19,575 nucleotides of DNA from RGIG8767 sp045531685. GTDB lineage: Bacteria > Bacillota > Clostridia > Lachnospirales > Lachnospiraceae. Positions 14,279-19,575 of this stretch are shown here, in pieces; position 1 is the stretch's first letter; the number at the start of each line of letters is the position of its first letter. The stretch spans positions 1 to 19,575 of the forward strand of contig JAZSEL010000141.1 in assembly GCA_045531685.1 (NCBI GenBank), given 5' to 3'. Both the position numbers and the translations under genes were made by a program. The notes under the pieces are model-generated. The model was not told the DNA's origin. It saw only the letters and a list, made by a program, of their open reading frames with translations, and ran no database searches.

Positions 14279-14322
14279 GCAAATTCCCCAAAAAAGGCCT
14301 GGAAAATTATTCTTTTATACAC

Positions 14323-14368
14323 AAAAGACCTCAAAGGATTCTTTTCCCATCTCGAATCCCTTGAGGTC
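14323..14368 (-). terminator. Rho-independent terminator of the exported prolyl isomerase gene
   Basis: On the minus strand 14368-14354 pairs with 14341-14327 (15 bp with one G-U pair, loop 12 bases), followed by four T. It starts 22 bases after the stop codon. Confidence 0.85.
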
Positions 14369-14389
14369 TATTATTTTACTACGTGAATA

Positions 14390-15490
14390 TTACTCTTCAA
14401 CCGCTTCTGTTTCTGCTGCTGTTTCTGCCGGAATTTCTGTGATTACCGCATTATCAATGATAAATTCAAGAACCTTATTGGTTAATAAATAGTCACGATA
14501 ATCTTCCATGCTGGCGTTTTCCTTGTATGCTTCCGGTGATTCATAACCAAGATTTGCATAGTTTAGCGCTAAATCCGCTTCCACTTCTTCATCGGTTACC
14601 GTAATGCCTTCCTGCTTGGCAATCAATGCACATGCCATAGCCTGACGTGTGGACTTAGCCGCACCTTCTTCAATCTGCACATTAAACTCTTCTTCGGTTG
14701 TTCCGTAAGCCTGTGTGATAAAAGTATTCAAATCCATACCGTAGGCAGATGCATAATTTTCAAAATTAGCTCTAATCTGCTCCTGATAATAGTTGTATAA
14801 GCCTTCCGGAAGCTCGTCTGTGAATTCACAGCCCTCTGTTAAAATATCAATCGCCTGATTCTGTAATTCCGTCGTATAAGTAGCTTCTGCACTATCTTCT
14901 AAGGAAATAATAACGGAATTGCGGAAGTCCTCTACATCCGTATTGCCAAACTGCGCTACGAATTCATCATTTAACTCAGCATCTTTTGAAACACTGATGC
15001 TATTAACTGTTACCGTAAATACAACTTCCTGTCCTGCCAACTCTGTCTTTGCATAGTTCTCAGGGAATGTGAGGTTCAAATCAACTGTCTCACCAACATT
15101 GACACCGATAAGACCATCTTCAAATCCGTCAATAAAAGAACCGGAGCCAATTGTAAGATCATATCCCTGGGCAGTACCGCCTTCAAAAGCCACTCCATCC
15201 TTCTTACCTTCGTAGTCAATGTTTGCAATATCGCCTTCCTGTACCGGACGTCCTGTTACCTCTTCATATACAGGATACTGACTCAGGATGAAATCAATAT
15301 ATGACTCAATATACTCATCTGTTATTTCTGTCTTTGTTGCACTCAATTCCATTCCTTTATATTCCGGAATCGCTGTAACATACTTTTCTAATTTTGTGTT
15401 ACTTAAATTTGTTTCAGCAGTACTACCACAGCCAACTGCCATAGCTGCCATCATAGTTACTGACATCACAATCGCCAATACTCGTTTCAT
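14390..15490 (-). CDS. Exported trigger-factor-like peptidyl-prolyl isomerase (lipoprotein)
   Basis: 366 residues. The N-terminus is a lipoprotein signal (MKRVLAIVMSVTMMAAMAVG, lipobox ending at Cys21), so the protein is anchored outside the membrane. Residues about 85-166 are an FKBP domain (GDIANIDYEGKKDGVAFEGG, then GSGSFIDGFEDGLIGVNVGE). Residues 170-350 resemble the C-terminal helical chaperone arms of trigger factor. The ribosome-binding N-terminal domain of true trigger factor is missing and is replaced by the export signal. Likely role: folding of secreted proteins, like PrsA in other Firmicutes. The tail is acidic and Ala/Glu-rich. Monocistronic, with its own terminator; a TATAAA box at about 15551 could belong to its promoter. 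Confidence 0.9.
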   Translation of the reverse strand: MKRVLAIVMSVTMMAAMAVGCGSTAETNLSNTKLEKYVTAIPEYKGMELSATKTEITDEYIESYIDFILSQYPVYEEVTGRPVQEGDIANIDYEGKKDGVAFEGGTAQGYDLTIGSGSFIDGFEDGLIGVNVGETVDLNLTFPENYAKTELAGQEVVFTVTVNSISVSKDAELNDEFVAQFGNTDVEDFRNSVIISLEDSAEATYTTELQNQAIDILTEGCEFTDELPEGLYNYYQEQIRANFENYASAYGMDLNTFITQAYGTTEEEFNVQIEEGAAKSTRQAMACALIAKQEGITVTDEEVEADLALNYANLGYESPEAYKENASMEDYRDYLLTNKVLEFIIDNAVITEIPAETAAETEAVEE

Positions 15491-15647
15491 TTTTCAAACC
15501 AAACCTTTCTTCATTGAAATCACGTAAAAAAATACGCAACACCACATTTATACCACATTTTCTTCTAACATAAAACCCTAAATGAAAATTTCATAATTAT
15601 TTCACATTTTATACCGATACCGTCCCAAATACTTCCTTTCTTTCGTA

Positions 15648-15676
15648 TTGCTTATTATTCAAAAAAATGGTAAAAT
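15648..15676 (+). promoter_or_regulatory. Sigma-A-type promoter of the 158-aa membrane protein
   Basis: TTGCTT (15648-15653) and TAAAAT (15671-15676) with exactly 17 bases between them, 32 bases ahead of the ATG. Confidence 0.6.
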
Positions 15677-15708
15677 TGTTCTGTTATTATATTTGAAGGA
15701 GGGTAATC

Positions 15709-16185
15709 ATGAATACAGGAACAATTGTATTGTTGGTTATTTTAGCCGTTTTACTTGTTGCAGTTATCGCACTCTATTTCTTAGGTAAGAAAGCACAGAA
15801 AAGACAGGCAGAACAGCAGGAACAGTTAGAAGCAATGAAGCAGACCGTTTCTATGCTGATTATTGATAAGAAGCGCATGAAATTAAAGGACTCAGGACTT
15901 CCTCAGGCGGTTATTGAGCAGGCTCCTCGTTTAATGCGTGGTTCTAAGCTTCCTATCGTAAAAGCAAAGATCGGACCTCAGGTTATGTCTTTGGTATGTG
16001 AAGAAAAGATTTTTGATCAGGTTCCGGTTAAAAAAGAAGTAAAAGCTACCGTAAGCGGTATCTACATCACAGCTGTGAAGGGCTTACACGGTAAGAATCA
16101 GGCTGTAGAGCAGAAGAAGAAAGGCTTTTTCAAACGCGCCCTTGAACAGGCACAGGAAAAAGCAGGTGCAAAACCGATTAAGTAG
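15709..16185 (+). CDS. Membrane-anchored protein of unknown function
   Basis: 158 residues. One N-terminal membrane helix (about 5-25), then a charged coiled-coil stretch rich in Gln, Glu and Lys (28-45), then a small mixed domain (50-125) with a conserved-looking core (SGLPQAVIEQAPRLMRGSKL) and a basic tail (KKKGFFKRALEQAQEKAG). The basic flank after the helix predicts that the bulk faces the cytoplasm. Excellent ribosome site GGAGGG 5 bases before the ATG and a good promoter, so it is surely expressed. Codon use is typical of highly expressed genes (many Gln CAG, Lys AAG). I do not recognise a named family. Confidence 0.85.
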   Translation: MNTGTIVLLVILAVLLVAVIALYFLGKKAQKRQAEQQEQLEAMKQTVSMLIIDKKRMKLKDSGLPQAVIEQAPRLMRGSKLPIVKAKIGPQVMSLVCEEKIFDQVPVKKEVKATVSGIYITAVKGLHGKNQAVEQKKKGFFKRALEQAQEKAGAKPIK

Positions 16186-16220
16186 TTTGCTGATGAAAAC
16201 GTGATTTCGTTTACAAATAA

Positions 16221-16296
16221 GAAAAGGAGCTGTCATACAGTGTTTTTTGCCAACGTGGCCTAAGGCTAACAAAACACTATATGACAGCTCCTTTTC
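16221..16296. terminator. Very long bidirectional hairpin between convergent genes
   Basis: Arms 16221-16246 and 16271-16296 are 26 bases each with a single C/T difference that becomes a wobble pair on the minus strand; the 24-base loop holds its own GCC/GGC mini-stem. T-runs lie at the outer end of both arms (CCTTTT). It stands between the 158-aa gene (+) and the murI operon (-), so it should end both transcripts. The stem is far longer than a terminator needs. Confidence 0.8.
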
Positions 16297-16351
16297 ATTA
16301 TACATCTTCTCCCGTTTTCAGCACCAACCATATGCTTTCTCCTGAGTCATT

Positions 16352-16780
16352 TTAGTTTGGGAGGGCTGTTACGGCGATGGCTATCTTGCAATCTGCAAGG
16401 AATTCGTAGTTGATGTCCAGGGCGTAATCTACGCTGATATCCATTTTACTCTCCTCTAACTGAAGGGCGATTTTCCGGGTGTCGATTCCGACTACCAGGT
16501 TGCCGAACGGAGTGGCGTAGTTTGTCATATTCTTTTCATTCTGGGTAAAGGTAAGGGTGGTATTTACTGCCCCCTTTTTGGCTACCTGAACTTCATTCTC
16601 TCTGAATTTAATACGGTTTTTAATGATTTCGGTGCTTCCCTCAACCGGTTCTTCATACATCAGATAATGAGAACCGTTTCTCTCAAAATATTGTCCCCTC
16701 TGAATCACTTCGATTTCTTCCGGATCCTCTGCACCTTCAAACTGCATGCCTTTAATGGCAATTAGTACATCTTTTGTCAT
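16352..16780 (-). CDS. DUF1934 family beta-barrel protein (YwiB-like)
   Basis: 142 residues, nearly all beta strands, cytoplasmic, the length and pattern of the DUF1934/YwiB family of lipocalin-like barrels (start with VLIAIKGMQF, middle YFERNGSHYLMYEEPVEGS, end MDISVDYALDINYEFLADCK). The biochemical role of this family is unknown. The gene starts 5 bases after the murI stop, and its ribosome site GAGGAG lies within the last codons of murI, so translation is probably coupled. Confidence 0.88.
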   Translation of the reverse strand: MTKDVLIAIKGMQFEGAEDPEEIEVIQRGQYFERNGSHYLMYEEPVEGSTEIIKNRIKFRENEVQVAKKGAVNTTLTFTQNEKNMTNYATPFGNLVVGIDTRKIALQLEESKMDISVDYALDINYEFLADCKIAIAVTALPN

Positions 16781-16785
16781 GTATT

Positions 16786-17640
16786 CTAATACTCCTCAAT
16801 GTGAATCACTTGTGCCGATAAAATTCCGTATTTCAAAATGGAATTGGCAAATGTTTTAAATTTATCCGCGCCATCGGATACAAAAAACTGGTACTGGTTA
16901 GTGCCCAGTCTCTGTGTGGTAGGATTCAACAAATTCTCCCGTTCCAACAATGAACGCAATTCTATGGCTGTTTCATACGCCGGATTTACTAATGTAACCT
17001 GTTCCCCCATAATGCGCCCTACTGTAGAACGGATTAACGGATAATGGGTACATCCCAAAATCAGCGTATCAATATCAATATCTTTTAACTCATTCAAATA
17101 TCTGGTTGCAATTTCATCTGTAACCGGGTCTTCCAATAAACCTTCTTCTACCAAAGGTACAAATAAAGGACATGCTTTTCCGATTACCTGGATATCCGGC
17201 TTTATTCCCTGTATGTACTCTGTGTATATTCCGCTCTGAATCGTTCCTGCCGTAGCAATAACTCCAACCTTCCCGTTGCGGGTTGCTTCTGCAGCCACCT
17301 TAGCTCCCGGCTTTACCACACCAATAATCGGGATATCCAGTTCCTTTTCGATTTCATCCAAAGCGTAGGCACTTGCTGTATTACAAGCCACCACAATTGC
17401 CTTTACATTCTGGGTCTTTAAAAAACGGATAATCTGCTTTGAATATTTTGTAATTGTTTCTTTTGATTTATTTCCATAAGGAACTCTGGCGGTATCTCCA
17501 AAATACACCAGTCTCTCATTCGGAATCTGACGCATAATTTCCCTGGCTACCGTAAGTCCGCCTACTCCGGAGTCAAAAACTCCAATGGGTGCCGTCGGGT
17601 CCTTTATCCCCAACTGTTGCTCTAATTCTAATTTTTCCAT
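16786..17640 (-). CDS. murI: Glutamate racemase
   Basis: 284 residues. It converts L-glutamate to D-glutamate for peptidoglycan stem peptides, using two catalytic cysteines without cofactor. Visible motifs: IGVFDSGVGGLTV (19-31) with Asp23 and Ser24, YFGDTARVPYG (46-56), VACNTASA with Cys86, and LGCTHYPLI with Cys197. About 10-15 residues precede the usual start, which is common in Clostridia. Its first 13 bases overlap the preceding small membrane-protein gene. The DUF1934 gene follows at once. Cytoplasmic. Confidence 0.97.
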   Translation of the reverse strand: MEKLELEQQLGIKDPTAPIGVFDSGVGGLTVAREIMRQIPNERLVYFGDTARVPYGNKSKETITKYSKQIIRFLKTQNVKAIVVACNTASAYALDEIEKELDIPIIGVVKPGAKVAAEATRNGKVGVIATAGTIQSGIYTEYIQGIKPDIQVIGKACPLFVPLVEEGLLEDPVTDEIATRYLNELKDIDIDTLILGCTHYPLIRSTVGRIMGEQVTLVNPAYETAIELRSLLERENLLNPTTQRLGTNQYQFFVSDGADKFKTFANSILKYGILSAQVIHIEEY

Positions 17641-17888
17641 TCAATTATTCCCTCTTCTGCTAAGTACTGAAGCAATTTAGACGAAACCTGTATCTGTTCC
17701 GGTCCTGCATACAGCAATGCAGACAAATCTGCATTTCCATTACTATTCCATGGGTTTTCCAAATCCTGCAGATTCTCTTCTATTATATATTCATACGTAT
17801 CCGAAAGTAGAATATATTCCGGATACAATACTCCAAACATGGCAACGCTCGTAACTGCCATAATTAATGATAACATATGCTTTTTCAT
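17628..17888 (-). CDS. Small membrane or exported protein of unknown function
   Basis: 86 residues from ATG 17888, which has AGGAGG 7 bases upstream; a TTG two codons earlier is in frame but too close to that site. One hydrophobic segment (5-22) acts as signal peptide or membrane anchor, followed by an acidic domain (25-86) that ends EEGIIEWKN. There is no lipobox. It overlaps the murI start by 13 bases and lies inside the ispE-to-DUF1934 operon, which suggests an envelope-related role, but no family is recognised. Confidence 0.75.
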   Translation of the reverse strand: MKKHMLSLIMAVTSVAMFGVLYPEYILLSDTYEYIIEENLQDLENPWNSNGNADLSALLYAGPEQIQVSSKLLQYLAEEGIIEWKN

Positions 17889-17950
17889 TTCCAAGCCTCC
17901 TTTTATGAAAGCATTGACGGAAATGAAAGTGTTTATTCTTATATTATCTC

Positions 17951-18628
17951 TTATTTTTTCTCCAGACGGATTTGACGGATAATGGATTTTTCCTGATTCT
18001 CAATATGTTGTCTGATGGCATCCTTAGCTGCATCCACGTCCCGCTTTTCAATACTGTCGCAAATCTGACGGTGTTCCTTTACCAGCATTGCATGCTGGGA
18101 ATCGTCCTTAATGTATTCGAAACGATACCGATACATCTGCTCAGCCAGATTATTAATCATCTGTGTAAGCCTTGGATTCCCTGCTGCTTTAAAAATAATA
18201 TCATGAAATGCTACATCTGCTTTGGCAATTACATGTACATCCTTACTCTCGGTTGCTTTTTCAAAAGCCCTGCATGCTTCATGAAGCTCTTCCACTTCAT
18301 CTCTGGTAATACGGGCACATGCCAACTCCACTGCCAAAACATCGAGGGCACAACGGACTTCCAACACGTCAGACATGCTCTTTTCCGTAATCTGTGCAAC
18401 CTGCGCACCACGTCTTGGAACCATGATTACCAATCCCTCCAGCTCCAACATACGGATAGCCTCACGGATTGGGGTACGGCTTACTCCCAATTTATTGGCA
18501 AGATGAATCTCCAAAAGTCTCTCTCCCGGTTTCATCTCCCCTGTTAATATTGCCTGACGAAGGGTACGGAATACCACATCGCGAAGCGGTAAAAACTCAT
18601 CCATCATACTTGTCTTGAAGTCTCCCAT
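17951..18628 (-). CDS. GntR-family transcription regulator, FCD (FadR) subclass
   Basis: 225 residues from ATG 18628 (AGGAGG 6 bases upstream; a 13-codon extension to 18667 has no ribosome site). Winged helix-turn-helix at about 10-75 with ERLLEIHLANKLGVSRTPIR (37-56), the classic GntR recognition core. The C-terminal helical FCD domain (85-215) carries the usual metal-binding set D138, H142, H186 and H208, which normally helps bind a carboxylate ligand. The ligand is unknown. It begins 10 bases after ispE, so it is in the same transcript, and TGTATACA-type sites stand ahead of ispE, suggesting autoregulation. Confidence 0.93.
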   Translation of the reverse strand: MGDFKTSMMDEFLPLRDVVFRTLRQAILTGEMKPGERLLEIHLANKLGVSRTPIREAIRMLELEGLVIMVPRRGAQVAQITEKSMSDVLEVRCALDVLAVELACARITRDEVEELHEACRAFEKATESKDVHVIAKADVAFHDIIFKAAGNPRLTQMINNLAEQMYRYRFEYIKDDSQHAMLVKEHRQICDSIEKRDVDAAKDAIRQHIENQEKSIIRQIRLEKK

Positions 18629-18638
18629 GTGAATCCTC

Positions 18639-19520
18639 CTATTCCATGATTCCGGTCTCTTTTGCAAAGGTTGTCACAAATCCCTGTTTTACAAGTCCGG
18701 TTTTTTCTAATTCCTTAAGTGCCTTATCCGCAGTTTTCCTCTCTGTAAAAATACCAAATACAGTAGGTCCGCTTCCGCTCATTAACGCATTCTCTGCTCC
18801 GTTATCTAACAGGCATTGCTTCATTTTTGCAATCTCCGGATAGCGTTTTACGGTTACAGTCTCCAATACATTCCCCATCTTATCCGTTACATCCTTTAAG
18901 CTGCCTTTTTGAATGGCTTCTACCATACCATCCATGTCCGGATGCTCTTGGACCGTTTCAATATGAAGATTCTCGTATACATATTTGGTAGACACCCCTA
19001 TTGGCGGCTTCGCTATTACGATATAACAATCCGGTGCATCGGGAAGCTTGGTTAATATCTCACCGATTCCCTCCGATAAACAAGTACCGCCATAGATACA
19101 ATACGGTACGTCCGCACCAATTTTTACGCCAATTTCTGCCAATTCCTCTTTGCTGTATCCAAACCCAAACAAAGCATTTAATGCAAGAAGGGTTGCTGCC
19201 GCATCCGTACTGCCTCCCGCCATACCGGCTGCAATAGGAATGTTCTTATTTAAATGGATGGAAACACCATATTCGTTTCCGGCCTTTTGAAATAACAATT
19301 TGGCCGCCTTATAAATCAAATTATCCTCGTTTAAAGGAAGTTCCCCCGCATTGGAGGTAATGGTAATCTCCTTGGTCTCTTCCTTTACTACGGTAAGCTC
19401 ATCATACAAATCCACAGTCTGCATAACCATCTTTACTTCATGATAGCCATTTTCCAGTCGTCGCAAGACATCCAGACCCAAGTTTACCTTGGCCATGGCC
19501 TTAATTCTTATCTGATTCAT
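18639..19520 (-). CDS. ispE: 4-diphosphocytidyl-2-C-methyl-D-erythritol kinase
   Basis: 293 residues from ATG 19520, chosen because GGAGG stands 7-8 bases upstream; the frame runs 7 codons further without support. It phosphorylates CDP-methylerythritol in the non-mevalonate isoprenoid pathway, the source of the undecaprenyl cell-wall carrier. GHMP-kinase features: catalytic-site AKVNLGLDV (10-18) with Lys11, ATP loop IPIAAGMAGGSTDAA (94-108), GADVPY with catalytic Asp137, and the C-terminal MSGSGPTVFGIF motif. Full length. First gene of the five-gene operon in this window. Confidence 0.97.
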   Translation of the reverse strand: MNQIRIKAMAKVNLGLDVLRRLENGYHEVKMVMQTVDLYDELTVVKEETKEITITSNAGELPLNEDNLIYKAAKLLFQKAGNEYGVSIHLNKNIPIAAGMAGGSTDAAATLLALNALFGFGYSKEELAEIGVKIGADVPYCIYGGTCLSEGIGEILTKLPDAPDCYIVIAKPPIGVSTKYVYENLHIETVQEHPDMDGMVEAIQKGSLKDVTDKMGNVLETVTVKRYPEIAKMKQCLLDNGAENALMSGSGPTVFGIFTERKTADKALKELEKTGLVKQGFVTTFAKETGIME

Positions 19521-19542
19521 GCCTTTTCCTCCAGATTGCATA

Positions 19543-19575
19543 TTGTATACATAAATTGTTCTTAATTATATACAA
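19543..19575 (-). promoter_or_regulatory. Promoter region of the ispE operon with GntR-type sites
   Basis: The palindrome TGTATACA (19544-19551) and, at the window edge, TTGTATATAA on the minus strand (19575-19566) both resemble the TnGTnnACnA-type operators of FCD regulators. A TATAAT -10 box on the minus strand lies within the second site (about 19572-19567); its -35 box would be outside the window. A repressor bound here would block the operon that encodes the GntR protein. Confidence 0.4.

Noticed and set aside
17972..18547. Plus-strand open frame of 191 codons
   Set aside because: Exact antisense shadow of the GntR regulator, which has all family motifs; composition is Cys/His/Phe-rich as expected for a shadow.

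Overview
The window looks like chromosome of a low-GC, spore-forming, flagellated Clostridia bacterium, most probably Lachnospiraceae. The grounds are the gene families and their order (ispE, an FCD-type GntR regulator, murI and a DUF1934 protein on one strand; an exported trigger-factor-like prolyl isomerase; a CwlO-like NlpC/P60 hydrolase), strong GGAGG ribosome binding sites, and a truncated SpoIIID. Species was not determined.

Positions 1 to about 5800 are an accessory, decaying region, almost all read from the minus strand. It holds the 5' end of an AAA ATPase gene, a HEPN-like gene lying between two identical 29-bp hairpin repeats, fragments of what may be an old mobile element, three iteron-like 18-bp dyads repeating every 23 bp, a two-gene metabolic pair (alpha/beta hydrolase plus TIM-barrel isomerase), a 3'-truncated spoIIID, two tiny ORFs (one resembling an antitoxin tail), a 247-aa protein of unknown function, a frameshifted gene and a shortened ORF6N-type gene. 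Such debris is typical of a hot spot for insertion and loss.

Positions 5857 to 11377 are on the plus strand: a small XRE regulator, a methyl-accepting chemotaxis protein that carries a C-terminal PilZ (c-di-GMP binding) domain, and a trkA-trkH potassium uptake pair. A bidirectional terminator separates trkH from the convergent minus-strand pair nlpC/P60 hydrolase to GGDEF diguanylate cyclase (11423 to 14194). The cyclase and the PilZ chemoreceptor both belong to c-di-GMP signalling and lie within 5 kb, but no direct link can be shown from sequence.

Positions 14390 to 19575 are housekeeping: an exported FKBP/trigger-factor-like lipoprotein, a membrane-anchored protein of unknown function on the plus strand, then a tight minus-strand operon ispE - gntR - small membrane protein - murI - DUF1934, ending at a 26-bp-stem hairpin. 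ispE feeds isoprenoid (undecaprenyl carrier) synthesis and murI supplies D-glutamate, so the operon is tied to cell-wall precursors. No tRNA, rRNA, CRISPR array or intact transposase was seen. No complete new system is proven; the best leads are the repeat-bounded HEPN gene, the iteron array and the MCP-PilZ fusion.
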